This document shows positions 35,581 through 44,146 of a stretch of 64,000 nt of DNA, in pieces. The stretch is taken from the NCBI GenBank assembly GCA_965223085.1, contig OZ244981.1, positions 4,092,001 through 4,156,000 on the forward strand. The letters run 5' to 3'. Position numbers and translations under genes: made by a program. The DNA is from CBDCVO01 sp965223085. Its GTDB lineage: Bacteria > Pseudomonadota > Gammaproteobacteria > Ga0077536. Position 1 is the first letter of the stretch. The number at the start of each line of letters is the position of its first letter. The notes beneath the pieces are model-generated. The model saw nothing but the letters and a program-made list of their open reading frames with translations. It was not told where the DNA came from and did not search any database.

Positions 35581-37815
35581 TCATTCGGTTTCTAAGGAAG
35601 CGACACGTTGCAGACCACGCGGCAACTTCATGCCTCTTTTGCCGCGCTCACCACGGTAGCGGTCCAGATCGGCCGGTTTTAGCGTGAAGTGTCGATTACC
35701 CGCGTTGACCCGTAGCGCTGCACCAGCCGGTACCACGACGCAAGCACTAAGGTATTCTTCCCGCGTTTTCAATCGCGCCGTTGGAATGTGCATTGTTTTC
35801 AACCCTTTGCCGCGCGGCAACTCCGGGAGGTCTTGCAACGGTAACACTAATAAGCGGCCCATATTGGACACGCATGCGAGCATATCAGTCGCGCGATCGC
35901 CGCACATCTGCAAGCTCAAGGCGTGCCCGCCGACGGGCACACTGAGCACCGCTTTACCGCCTTTGTTTTTTGAATTTACGTCTCCAATGGTGCTCGTAAA
36001 CGCGTAGCCGGCGTCTGAGCACAACATGATAGTTTGGTTCAATTCACCGATCGCACAGGCAACGAACACAACCCCATCTGCGGGTGACAAGCGGCCGGCG
36101 AGTGGTTCGCCGAGACCTCGGGCGGATGGCAATGTATGGGCCGGCAAAGAATAGCAACGCCCCGTACTATCCAGAAAGACTACGATTTGATTGCTACGCC
36201 CGCGCGCTGCATCTTGATAATCGTCACCCTGGCGAAATTGCAATTCGCGGGGATTAATGTCGTGTCCCTTAGCCGCGCGGACCCAGGCCTTTTTCGATAG
36301 CACAACGGTGATCGGCTCGGCTGCGATGAGCTCACTTGCGGTCAGCGCCTGCGCCGGCGCGCGTTCAACAATCGCTGTTCGCCGCTCGTCACCATAGCGT
36401 TCCACGTCGGCCTTGATTTCGTCGCGCACCAGTGACTTCAAACGTCGCGCAGAACCCAGTATTTTCTCGAGCCGCATGCGTTCATCACTGAGTTCATGTT
36501 GTTCACCGCGAATACGTTGTTCTTCTAAGCGGGCTAAGTGGCGTAAGCGTAAATCCAAAATCGCGTCCGCCTGAGTGCCGGTAAGTTCGAAGTGCACCAT
36601 CAGCTCCGGCTTAGGCTCGTCCTCGTGGCGAATTATGTAGATCACTTCGTCAATATTGAGGAAGGCGATCAGATATCCGTCCAGTACGTGCAAGCGATCG
36701 ACCACCTTGTCGAGCCGAAACTGCAAACGCTTGCGCACCGTGTCGGTACGAAAGTCGATCCATTCGCGCAACAATTGCTTTAAGTTTCGAACCCCTGGCA
36801 AACCGTCGTTGCCTATGACGTTGAGATTGACGCGATAAGATCGCTCCAAATCGGTCGTCGCAAAGAGGTGCGACATCAAAGCACCAATGTCAACTCGATT
36901 TGAGCGCGGCACGAGGACAAGACGGTTTGGCGTTTCGTGATCCGATTCGTCGCGCACGTCTTCGAGCATCGGTAATTTCTTCGCGTTCATTTGCTGCGCA
37001 ATTTGTTCCATAATGCGAGCGCCTGAGGTTTGATAGGGCAGCGCGTCGACAACAATATTGCCTTGCTCGAGCGCATATCGGGCGCGCGCGCGAACGCTCC
37101 CTTGACCGTGCTCGTAAAGCGCTCTGAGTTCCGTCGCGGGTGTCGTGATTTCACACGCACTGGGAAAATCCGGCCCTTTAATGTAGTTGCATAGTTGCGC
37201 GATCGAGGTCGAAGGACGTTCCAGCAACGCAATGCAAGCAGCCGCAACCTCGCGCAAATTGTGCGGTGGAATATCGGTCGCCATACCCACCGCGATACCC
37301 GTGGTCCCGTTGAGTAGTATATTCGGCAGGCGTGCTGGCAATAACCGCGGTTCCTCGAGCGAGCCGTCAAAATTCGGCACCCATTCTGTCGTACCCTGAT
37401 CGACCTCACTCAACAAAACGTCGGCATATGCGGTCAATTTAGACTCCGTATAGCGCATCGCCGCAAAGGATTTCGGGTCATCCGACGAACCCCAATTACC
37501 TTGGCCGTCGACCAAGGGATAGCGATAGCTAAACGGTTGCGCCATCAATACCATCGCTTCGTAACACGCTACATCTCCGTGCGGATGATATTTACCGATG
37601 ACGTCGCCGACGGTGCGCGCAGATTTTTTGTACTTTGCGTTGGCGCTCAGATTGAGCTCTGACATGGCGTAGACTATCCGACGTTGCACCGGTTTTAGCC
37701 CATCTCCAACGTGCGGTAGGGCGCGATCGAGGATCACATACATCGAATAGTCTAAATACGCTTGTTCGGTAAACTCCCACAGCGGGCGTGATTCGATGGT
37801 CGCGATTTCAGGCAT
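35581..37815 (-). CDS. parC: DNA topoisomerase IV subunit A
   Basis: ParC cuts and rejoins DNA to separate daughter chromosomes. The 744-residue protein aligns throughout with E. coli ParC: GDGLKPVQRRIVYAMSEL, active-site Tyr in FAAMRYTESKL, and GTTGIAVGMATDIPPHNLRE. The quinolone-contact region reads HPHGDVACYEAM: the residue equal to E. coli Ser80 is Val (position 82), while the acidic partner (Glu86, E. coli Glu84) is kept. Such a change at Ser80 usually lowers quinolone binding. The gene follows parE by six bases and is surely co-transcribed. Confidence 0.97.
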   Translation of the reverse strand: MPEIATIESRPLWEFTEQAYLDYSMYVILDRALPHVGDGLKPVQRRIVYAMSELNLSANAKYKKSARTVGDVIGKYHPHGDVACYEAMVLMAQPFSYRYPLVDGQGNWGSSDDPKSFAAMRYTESKLTAYADVLLSEVDQGTTEWVPNFDGSLEEPRLLPARLPNILLNGTTGIAVGMATDIPPHNLREVAAACIALLERPSTSIAQLCNYIKGPDFPSACEITTPATELRALYEHGQGSVRARARYALEQGNIVVDALPYQTSGARIMEQIAQQMNAKKLPMLEDVRDESDHETPNRLVLVPRSNRVDIGALMSHLFATTDLERSYRVNLNVIGNDGLPGVRNLKQLLREWIDFRTDTVRKRLQFRLDKVVDRLHVLDGYLIAFLNIDEVIYIIRHEDEPKPELMVHFELTGTQADAILDLRLRHLARLEEQRIRGEQHELSDERMRLEKILGSARRLKSLVRDEIKADVERYGDERRTAIVERAPAQALTASELIAAEPITVVLSKKAWVRAAKGHDINPRELQFRQGDDYQDAARGRSNQIVVFLDSTGRCYSLPAHTLPSARGLGEPLAGRLSPADGVVFVACAIGELNQTIMLCSDAGYAFTSTIGDVNSKNKGGKAVLSVPVGGHALSLQMCGDRATDMLACVSNMGRLLVLPLQDLPELPRGKGLKTMHIPTARLKTREEYLSACVVVPAGAALRVNAGNRHFTLKPADLDRYRGERGKRGMKLPRGLQRVASLETE

Positions 37816-37821
37816 CGTCTG

Positions 37822-39717
37822 CTAATTCCCCAGTACGGCAAGATTGCCTTTATGTTCTAACCACGTGCGCCGATCATTGGCGCGTTTCTTTGCTAACAGC
37901 ATATCGAGCACTTTTTCGGCGTGTTTTTCGCTGTCGAGCGTCAATTGCAGCAGGCGACGGGTCGTCGGGTCCATCGTGGTTTCGCGCAATTGTGGCGGAT
38001 TCATTTCACCTAGGCCCTTGAAGCGTTGAATATTTACCTTGCCTTTCAACTTTTCAGACTTGATGTGCGCGATAATGCGTTCGCGTTCGTCATCATCTAG
38101 TGGATAAAATACTTCTTTGCCAACATCGATCCGATATAGGGGGGGCATCGCAACATACACGTGCCCGGCCGCGACTAAAGCTCCAAAATGGCGTAAGAAC
38201 AGCGCGCACAATAGCGTCGCAATGTGGGCCCCATCGGAGTCAGCATCCGCTAATATGCAGATTTTTCCGTAGCGCAGACCGCTCAAGTTCGAAGACCCTG
38301 GATCGACCCCGATCGCCACTGCAATGTCGTGAACTTCTTGAGAGGCGAGCACGTGACTAGCATCCACCTCCCAGGTATTTAGTATTTTTCCTCGTAACGG
38401 CAATACCGCTTGATTTTCTTTACTACGCGCTTGTTTCGCCGAGCCACCGGCGGAATCGCCTTCGACTAAAAACAGTTCGGTGATGTCGAGATCCCCGGCA
38501 GTACAATCTGCAAGCTTGCCGGGCAAGGTGGGTCCGTCACCACCAACTTTCTTGCGAACTACCGCTTTCGCTGCACGCAAACGCGCTTGTGCTCTAGCGA
38601 TCGCAAGCGCGGCAATCTTATCGCCGGTTTCCGCGTGTTGGTGCAGCCAGGTGCTGACCGCGTCCCGTATTGTGGCCGAGACATAGGCGGCCGCGGCTTG
38701 CGATGACAAACGCTCTTTCGTTTGACCGGAGAATTGCGGTTCAGACATTTTCAATGACAACACGTAAGCACAACGTTCGATCACGTCTTCACCACTGAGC
38801 TTGACACCGCGCGGGAGTAAATTCCGGAATTCGCAAAACTCACGCAAAGCTTCGGCTAAACCCTGCCTGAGACCATTCACGTGCGTCCCGCCCTGCGTCG
38901 TCGGGACGAGGTTGACATAGCTCTCGTTGATAACATCGCCCTCGTCAACGCGCCAACTCAGCACCCACGCCAAGGCCGCGTGATCGGTCTCATGGTGACC
39001 GGCTAAAACTTGTTCTGGTAACAGCTCCGCCGCTGCCAGCGCGTCTTGCAAATAACCCCGCAATCCATCGGCGTAACACCATGAATCGCGTGCCTTCGAT
39101 TCCTCATCGAACAGCTCGATGCTTAGACCGGGACACAGCACTGCTTTAGCATGCAACACATGCCGCAAACGCCCGAGTGCGATCTTTGTCGTATCAAAAT
39201 ACTCGGGATTCGGCTTGAAACGGATCAATGTTCCCGTGTTGTATTTACCGACCTTACCGATTTTTTTTAGCGGCCCTAACGGCATGCCGTCAGCGAACTG
39301 CATTTCGAACTCTGCACCATCGCGCTTAACCCGAACGCTGAGCGCGCTTGCGAGCGCGTTCACTACCGAAACACCCACGCCGTGGAGACCGCCCGAAAAT
39401 TTGTAATTCTTGTTAGAAAATTTCCCCCCGGCGTGCAAGCGGGTGAGGATCACTTCGACACCCGAGATTTTTTCGCCTGGATGTTTGTCGACTGGCATGC
39501 CTCGACCGTCGTCAGCAACGCTTATCGCGCCATTATCGTGCAAGGTCACGGTAATTTTTTTGCAATGGCCCGCAATCGCCTCGTCAACGCTATTATCGAC
39601 GATTTCTTGTATCAGGTGATTCGGGCGACTCGTGTCCGTATACATGCCCGGGCGTTTTCGTACCGGCTCCAGACCGGTCAAGACCTCGATGTCAGCAGCG
39701 TTGTAGCGTGAATTCAT
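37822..39717 (-). CDS. parE: DNA topoisomerase IV subunit B
   Basis: ParE is the ATPase subunit of topoisomerase IV. GHKL ATPase motifs are present: EIVDNSVDEAIAG, DDGRGMPVDKH and GLHGVGVSVVNALA. The TOPRIM motifs are LVEGDSAGGSA and LADADSDGAHI. Length (~631 residues from ATG at 39717, MNSRYNAADIEVL) fits the family; the open frame reaches 39759. parE precedes parC, the usual gammaproteobacterial neighbours here arranged as a two-gene operon. A 12-bp palindrome (39818-39829) lies ~100 bp upstream. Confidence 0.97.
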   Translation of the reverse strand: MNSRYNAADIEVLTGLEPVRKRPGMYTDTSRPNHLIQEIVDNSVDEAIAGHCKKITVTLHDNGAISVADDGRGMPVDKHPGEKISGVEVILTRLHAGGKFSNKNYKFSGGLHGVGVSVVNALASALSVRVKRDGAEFEMQFADGMPLGPLKKIGKVGKYNTGTLIRFKPNPEYFDTTKIALGRLRHVLHAKAVLCPGLSIELFDEESKARDSWCYADGLRGYLQDALAAAELLPEQVLAGHHETDHAALAWVLSWRVDEGDVINESYVNLVPTTQGGTHVNGLRQGLAEALREFCEFRNLLPRGVKLSGEDVIERCAYVLSLKMSEPQFSGQTKERLSSQAAAAYVSATIRDAVSTWLHQHAETGDKIAALAIARAQARLRAAKAVVRKKVGGDGPTLPGKLADCTAGDLDITELFLVEGDSAGGSAKQARSKENQAVLPLRGKILNTWEVDASHVLASQEVHDIAVAIGVDPGSSNLSGLRYGKICILADADSDGAHIATLLCALFLRHFGALVAAGHVYVAMPPLYRIDVGKEVFYPLDDDERERIIAHIKSEKLKGKVNIQRFKGLGEMNPPQLRETTMDPTTRRLLQLTLDSEKHAEKVLDMLLAKKRANDRRTWLEHKGNLAVLGN

Positions 39718-39817
39718 GATATGAACGCGGCAGTAATGCCTTCGAATATCGAAAGGCAAGTCTAACCGAGCAGTGCCGGCAGAGCTCTCGACGCACCCCT
39801 CAGTTCTTCATTTTGGC

Positions 39818-39829
39818 AAACTATAGTTT
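39818..39829. promoter_or_regulatory. 12-bp palindrome upstream of parE
   Basis: AAACTATAGTTT is a perfect palindrome in the 128-bp gap between the DUF3501 gene and parE. It could be part of a promoter (it contains TATAGT on both strands) or a small operator. No supporting pair of elements was found. Confidence 0.3.
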
Positions 39830-39845
39830 ATCGATGACTCGCTAC

Positions 39846-40433
39846 TTAGCGAAGATCGGCGCGTAACGCGTTGGCAGTATCGGGCGGTAACGGATCGGCC
39901 TGGTGAATATATGCCGGGTGGCTGATGCCAGCTGCCAGCGGGCAACCCGCTTGCGCGGCCTCGAGCTGCGAGCTCTGTAATTGGAATCGCAAGAAATGAA
40001 CAGCGGAGGTTTTCGTATCGTTACTACGCTCGAGGTCTTCGTTCGCGATGGCGTAGATGGGCTTGTCATCCGCAATACGCATCCACACATGGTTTTCGAT
40101 CCCGATCAAGGTTTCCAAGGCAGCTCGACGTTGTGCCTCGTCTTCGTATTCGAGCATCAAAGTTGCTTTCCAATTATCCCCGTCTGGAATCAACGGGTTA
40201 TATGCCTCCAATTCTTCTTCAATCGCTGCGGCCGCAAAAATGCGCTCGACGCGTAGCATTTCTTGGATTTGATATTGCACCGTCAGGGCGTCTTCGAAAT
40301 ATAGTGCCGCGTGGGGACCAAGAAAAACTTTACGATTACGCTTGTGGAGAAGAACCTTGCGACGAAACGCCGAACGTTCCTCGTGGTAACGTTCCAAAGC
40401 CAGCAGATCGGCGCGCTTGAGCTTGTTTGCCAA
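39846..40433 (-). CDS. DUF3501 family protein
   Basis: A 195-residue protein of the DUF3501 family, characteristic segments being ERYHEERSAFRRKVLLHKRN, FLGPHAALYFEDALTVQYQI, AYNPLIPDGDNWKATLMLEY and ALETLIGIENHVWMRI. The long open frame extends to 40649, but the family N terminus (KLKRADLLALERY) starts at a TTG at 40433, two bases after the stop of the upstream Fe-S gene, so TTG is the likely start with translational coupling. DUF3501 genes regularly accompany rubrerythrin and CCG-domain Fe-S proteins. No function is known. Confidence 0.85.
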   Translation of the reverse strand: MANKLKRADLLALERYHEERSAFRRKVLLHKRNRKVFLGPHAALYFEDALTVQYQIQEMLRVERIFAAAAIEEELEAYNPLIPDGDNWKATLMLEYEDEAQRRAALETLIGIENHVWMRIADDKPIYAIANEDLERSNDTKTSAVHFLRFQLQSSQLEAAQAGCPLAAGISHPAYIHQADPLPPDTANALRADLR

Positions 40434-40435
40434 GG

Positions 40436-41782
40436 CTAAATTCCGTAGGCCTGCCGCAGCAACGTGAAAGCCGAGGTCGCTTTCCGCGCACCCACACCGT
40501 GCTCGATGAGTTCCCCCGCCATGGGGCAATCGCTTAAATAGTGATCGAAGTCGCCGTCTGTCACGTGCCGCACTACGGGTCGACAGATTTTTTGCGCGTG
40601 CGCGTAATTTTCTGCCTTTACCGCATAAGTACCATCGTGACCCGAACAACGCTCGATCGGTGTGACTTCGGTTCCAGGCACGAGCTCCAACACGTCACGA
40701 GTTTTCAAGCCAATATTCTGCACCCGCTGGTGGCAGGGAACATGCCACGCGATCTTACCGAGTTCGATACTAAACTCGGTGCTTAGCTTGCCCCCCTTGT
40801 GGCGCAACATGAGGTACTCGAAGGGATCAAAAAAAGCCGCTTTGACACGCTGAACCGCGTCGTCAGGAAACATCAACGGTAACTCTTGCTTGTACATCAA
40901 AGTGCAACTTGGGATCGGTGTCATCAAATCAAAGCCATCCTCAACCCACTTCGACAATTGTGCGATGTTATGCCGCTGAAGTTCGGACACGGCATCGAGA
41001 TCCCCGAGTTCAAGTTTCGGCATACCGCAGCAGCGAGTATTCGCGACAACCGCCACCTCGACCCCGTTGTGGGTTAACACATGATAGAGGTCCTCGACGA
41101 CGTGAGGTGAATTTCGCTCGCCATAACAGCTGACAAAGATCGCAACTTTGCCCGTCGTATCCCCACTCGCCACCGCTGTCGTTGTGATGCTGGGCAACTG
41201 CGCCAAGCGTTTTGTTGCGATCTTACTATTGAAGCGTGGTAGGGGCGCAGCGGCGCTTATCTTGAGCAGTTTTTCTAATCCACCTCGCAGCACTGCGTTA
41301 CCGTTCACTGCGTTCACAGTAGAGGCAATCACCGGCAACGCGGCGATTTTTCCGACCGCATCGGTGGCACTGAGCACTTTGTCTCGCAACGGAACCTCGC
41401 CGCGTTTGAATTTAACCGCTTTAGCGCGCAACATCAGATGGGGAAAATCGACCTCCCAGTCGTGCGGGGGCACGTAGGGACACTTGGTCATATAGCACAA
41501 GTCGCAGAGATAACATTGATCGACGACCTTCCAATAATCCGTCTTGGCGACACCGTCGACTTCCATAGTAGAGGATTCGTCTACCAGATCGAACAACGTT
41601 GGAAATGCGTTGCACAAACTCACGCACCGTCGACACCCGTGACAAATGTCGTAAACGCGCTCTAGTTCCGCAAACAGCGCCGTCTCATCATAAAAGCGCG
41701 CTTCTCGCCACGCCAAAGGATGTCTCGTAGGGGCCTCGAGGCTGCCTTCACGCACGGAGGTCGTTTTCTCATTATCGGGCAC
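40436..41782 (-). CDS. CCG-domain Fe-S oxidoreductase (heterodisulfide reductase/GlpC-like)
   Basis: 448 residues. The N-terminal part has two ferredoxin-type cysteine sets (CHGCRRCVSLC and CYLCDLCYMTKCP), binding two [4Fe-4S] clusters. The C-terminal part has two CCG-type regions (SCYGERNSPH ... TRCCGMPKLE, and HVPCHQRVQNIG ... ERCSGHDG ... SDCPMAG) as in HdrB and GlpC. With rubrerythrin and DUF3501 next to it, it probably passes electrons to the peroxide-reducing diiron protein; this is inference from repeated gene neighbourhood. No membrane helix or flavin site is seen. 108 bp after rubrerythrin. Confidence 0.88.
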   Translation of the reverse strand: MPDNEKTTSVREGSLEAPTRHPLAWREARFYDETALFAELERVYDICHGCRRCVSLCNAFPTLFDLVDESSTMEVDGVAKTDYWKVVDQCYLCDLCYMTKCPYVPPHDWEVDFPHLMLRAKAVKFKRGEVPLRDKVLSATDAVGKIAALPVIASTVNAVNGNAVLRGGLEKLLKISAAAPLPRFNSKIATKRLAQLPSITTTAVASGDTTGKVAIFVSCYGERNSPHVVEDLYHVLTHNGVEVAVVANTRCCGMPKLELGDLDAVSELQRHNIAQLSKWVEDGFDLMTPIPSCTLMYKQELPLMFPDDAVQRVKAAFFDPFEYLMLRHKGGKLSTEFSIELGKIAWHVPCHQRVQNIGLKTRDVLELVPGTEVTPIERCSGHDGTYAVKAENYAHAQKICRPVVRHVTDGDFDHYLSDCPMAGELIEHGVGARKATSAFTLLRQAYGI

Positions 41783-41890
41783 GCTTAGCCCTCCCGTATC
41801 GGATCTGGGAGTATCATCAACGAAAATGCGCGCGCCGTCGTTATGCTAGTGACTTCGCACGCACCGTCGCAGAATGCGCAGCTGGCTTAC

Positions 41891-42313
41891 TCAGCTGTTT
41901 AATGTTTCGAGTGCTTTTTGGAAGCGATTGGCGTGTGAACGCTCCGCTTTTGCCAAAGTTTCAAACCAATCGGCGATTTCGTCAAAACCCTCTTCGCGTG
42001 CGGATTTCGCCATGCCCGGATACATGTCGGTGTATTCGTGTGTTTCGCCGGCAATCGCAGCCTTGAGATTGAGATCGGTACTGCCAATGGGTTCGCCGGT
42101 GGCGGGATCACCCACCGCTTCTAAGTACTCCAGATGGCCATGCGCATGTCCGGTTTCACCTTCTGCGGTCGAACGAAACACGGTAGCGACATCGTTGTAG
42201 CCTTCTACATCAGCTTTTTGGGCGAAATATAGATAGCGGCGGTTTGCTTGAGATTCACCAGCGAAAGCGGCCTTAAGATTGTCTTCGGTTTTCGTGCCTT
42301 TGAGCCCGGCCAT
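41891..42313 (-). CDS. rubrerythrin-family diiron protein without rubredoxin domain
   Basis: A four-helix-bundle ferritin-like protein of about 140 residues. The two diiron half-sites are visible as AFAGESQANRRY and AEGETGHAHGH in the first half and AAIAGETHEYTDMYP and AKAERSHANRF in the second. Unlike classic rubrerythrin it lacks the C-terminal CxxC rubredoxin domain, so an outside electron donor is needed; the neighbouring Fe-S oxidoreductase is the natural candidate. Start ATG at 42313 has GGAGGG 8 bases upstream; the frame opens at 42331. A palindromic operator lies upstream (42421-42439). Likely role: peroxide detoxification. Confidence 0.92.
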   Translation of the reverse strand: MAGLKGTKTEDNLKAAFAGESQANRRYLYFAQKADVEGYNDVATVFRSTAEGETGHAHGHLEYLEAVGDPATGEPIGSTDLNLKAAIAGETHEYTDMYPGMAKSAREEGFDEIADWFETLAKAERSHANRFQKALETLNS

Positions 42314-42402
42314 ATTCTTACCCTCCATCAAAACGTGTCGTTGTAGCGGACTACGGCCAAATCCCGGTCGCCACGCGACCCACGTTTGGTTAATCCACTG
42401 CG

Positions 42403-42455
42403 TTTATAATCAGAATAGAAATTTAGACTAAGTCTAAATACCGAACAAGTCTAAA
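42403..42455 (-). promoter_or_regulatory. rubrerythrin promoter with palindromic operator
   Basis: ATTTAGACT-A-AGTCTAAAT (42421-42439) is a perfect inverted repeat with nine-base arms. A third half-site, AGTCTAAA, follows at 42448-42455, 17 bp from the equivalent base of the second arm. On the minus strand a TATAAA (42408-42403) lies 17 bp from a hexamer inside the palindrome, so a bound repressor would cover the -35 region. The -35 match itself is poor. The regulator is unknown; an iron-, Fe-S- or peroxide-sensing protein of the Fur or Rrf2 class is a guess from the regulated gene. Confidence 0.6.
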
Positions 42456-42613
42456 CATCCGCGCTGAATCCTGTCAACCACGAGGATCGCTAAGCTGCGG
42501 CCGCGCGCCTCATTGGGCCCCGATAATTCTTCCTGCATTGACCACGATCAGGTCGCTGAGTACAGTGCCGCGTTCGCACCGCGACTGTGTGTCTTAGCGC
42601 CATGGCTTTGGTG

Positions 42614-42868
42614 ATGGGGGGGCAATCATTGGCTAAGAAACGAAAAATCAACTTCGAAGCGTCCTTGGCAGAGCTCGAAGCGCTGGTCGAGAAAATGGAG
42701 CGCGGTGAGTTTTCCTTGGAAGAATCTCTCAAACAATTCGAGCGTGGCATTGCACTCGCGCGCGCCTGCCACGCGGCGCTCCGCGACGCGGAACAAAAAG
42801 TCGCCGTACTCACCCGTGATGAACACGGCAACGAGCAACTTGCGGACTTCGATCCCGACGACGAGTAA
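42614..42868 (+). CDS. xseB: exodeoxyribonuclease VII small subunit
   Basis: A small helical protein with the XseB signature FEASLAELEALVEKMERGEF, then SLEESLKQFERGIALARAC. It forms the nuclease with XseA, which is not in the window. Possible starts are ATG at 42602 or 42614 and TTG at 42629; 42614 follows a G-rich stretch. It precedes ispA by 10 bp, the standard gammaproteobacterial order, although the usual third gene dxs is missing here. Confidence 0.93.
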   Translation: MGGQSLAKKRKINFEASLAELEALVEKMERGEFSLEESLKQFERGIALARACHAALRDAEQKVAVLTRDEHGNEQLADFDPDDE

Positions 42869-42877
42869 AGCAAAACA

Positions 42878-43768
42878 ATGGCATTTCAAGACCAACTCGC
42901 AATCTATCAAAGCCGCGTCGCGGCGGGTCTGCAAAGCTGGTTGCCGCCCGCCGATACAGAGCCGACGCATCTTCACGAAGCCATGCGTTATGCAACCTTG
43001 GGTTCTGGCAAACGCGTGCGTCCGATATTGACTTACGCAACCGGCGCCGCGCTCGCGGTTGATCTATGCCGGCTGGACAGCAGCGCCGTCGCGGTGGAAA
43101 TGATTCACGCCTATTCGCTCATTCACGATGATTTACCAGCAATGGATGACGATGATTTGCGCCGTGGACGACCAACCTGCCACATGGCCTTCGATGAAGC
43201 CACCGCGATTCTCGCCGGTGACGCCCTGCAAGCCCTAGCTTTTCAAGTGCTTGCAGAAGATCCCGCGCTCGGCGTCGGGGGCGATCGACGAGTCGAAATG
43301 CTCCTGACGCTGGCCGCCGCAAGTGGCTCCTTAGGCATGGCAGGTGGACAAGCGATCGACTTGAACGCGGTCGGACGGTGTCTGAGCTTAGCTGAGCTCG
43401 AAACCATGCACCTGCGTAAGACCGGCGCGCTCATTCGGGCAAGCGTAAAATTAGGTTATCTGGCCAGTGATATCGATGACGCGAGCCTCGCCGCCCACCT
43501 CGACAACTATGCGCGCTGCATCGGTCTCGCATTCCAGGTTCGAGACGACATTCTCGATGTTGAGGGTAGTACCGACGTCATCGGTAAACCCCAGGGCTCA
43601 GACAAGGATCTTGAAAAACCAACTTATCCCAACATTCTAGGCATGAAAGCCGCGAAACATACCGCCCGGAAGCTCTGTGAAGAAGCCGTGCGTAATTTGG
43701 AACCGCTGGGGGAGCAGGCCCGTGGCTTACGCGAAATGGCCTACTACGTTATCGCCCGCGATCGCTGA
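42878..43768 (+). CDS. ispA: farnesyl (geranyl) diphosphate synthase
   Basis: A trans-prenyltransferase of 296 residues that condenses IPP with DMAPP and GPP. The first aspartate-rich motif is DDLPAMDDDDLRRGRPT and the second is FQVRDDILDVEGS. GKRVRP at the N terminus binds IPP. The residue before the first motif (IHDDLP after AYSLIHDD) suggests the short C15 class. Directly after xseB. Downstream 378 bp contain no gene but do contain the small RNA described at 44070. Confidence 0.95.
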   Translation: MAFQDQLAIYQSRVAAGLQSWLPPADTEPTHLHEAMRYATLGSGKRVRPILTYATGAALAVDLCRLDSSAVAVEMIHAYSLIHDDLPAMDDDDLRRGRPTCHMAFDEATAILAGDALQALAFQVLAEDPALGVGGDRRVEMLLTLAAASGSLGMAGGQAIDLNAVGRCLSLAELETMHLRKTGALIRASVKLGYLASDIDDASLAAHLDNYARCIGLAFQVRDDILDVEGSTDVIGKPQGSDKDLEKPTYPNILGMKAAKHTARKLCEEAVRNLEPLGEQARGLREMAYYVIARDR

Positions 43769-43944
43769 ACTCACCTGTAAGCGACGGGCACGCGACGGCG
43801 CAAATTTTGCCTGGTAAATTCCACCCCAGGCGTCGCCACCCCCAAAAGCCGGGCGCGGGTCGGAAGACCGTTCGCCGTGACCGTCAGCTAGGCATTGCGC
43901 CGTGCTACGGCGCCGCGACAAGACTGCGTCAGAAATTTGGCGAA

Positions 43945-44059
43945 GTCATTTTTTTGACGCGGCGGCGACGGATTTTTGACAAGTCATGGCGCACAAATCA
44001 GGTATTCGCAGCAATTTCTTCGTGTTTTCCCATCAATCCGCGTTGGCACGCAAACTGCG
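43945..44059 (+). promoter_or_regulatory. sigma-54 promoter with possible upstream activator and IHF sites
   Basis: TGGCACG-CAAA-CTGCG at 44044-44059 matches the sigma-54 consensus in all seven -24 bases and keeps the invariant GC of the -12 element at exact spacing. About 60-100 bp upstream are two inverted repeats of GTCA/TGAC: GTCATTTTTTTGAC (43945-43958) and TGACAAGTCA (43977-43986), placed where enhancer-binding proteins act. Between them and the promoter, AATCAGGTATTCG (43996-44008) is one base off an IHF site. No bEBP gene is nearby. Confidence 0.7.
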
Positions 44060-44069
44060 TGATACTTGT

Positions 44070-44141
44070 TAGCAATAGACCTCTACGGCTATTGCCTCCT
44101 CCCTTTGGTCCATTGCGGGTGCGCAAGCACCCGTTTTTTTT
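44070..44141 (+). ncRNA. candidate sigma-54-dependent small RNA
   Basis: Transcription from the promoter at 44044-44059 should begin near 44070 and stop at the terminator at 44116-44141, giving a ~70-nt RNA. It would fold into GCAATAG/CTATTGC (44072-44078 and 44089-44095, ten-base loop), an open C/U-rich stretch CTCCTCCC (44096-44103), and the GCAA-loop terminator. CCTCCTCCC can pair with GGAGG Shine-Dalgarno sequences, so it could act as a translational repressor. No open frame fits, and no known RNA family was recognised. Confidence 0.6.
44116..44141 (+). terminator. intrinsic terminator of the candidate small RNA
   Basis: Stem CGGGTGC (44116-44122), tetraloop GCAA, stem GCACCCG (44127-44133), then eight T. 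Plus-strand orientation only; mazG, which ends at 44147 on the other strand, gets no T-run from it. Confidence 0.92.
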
Positions 44142-44146
44142 GCGTG

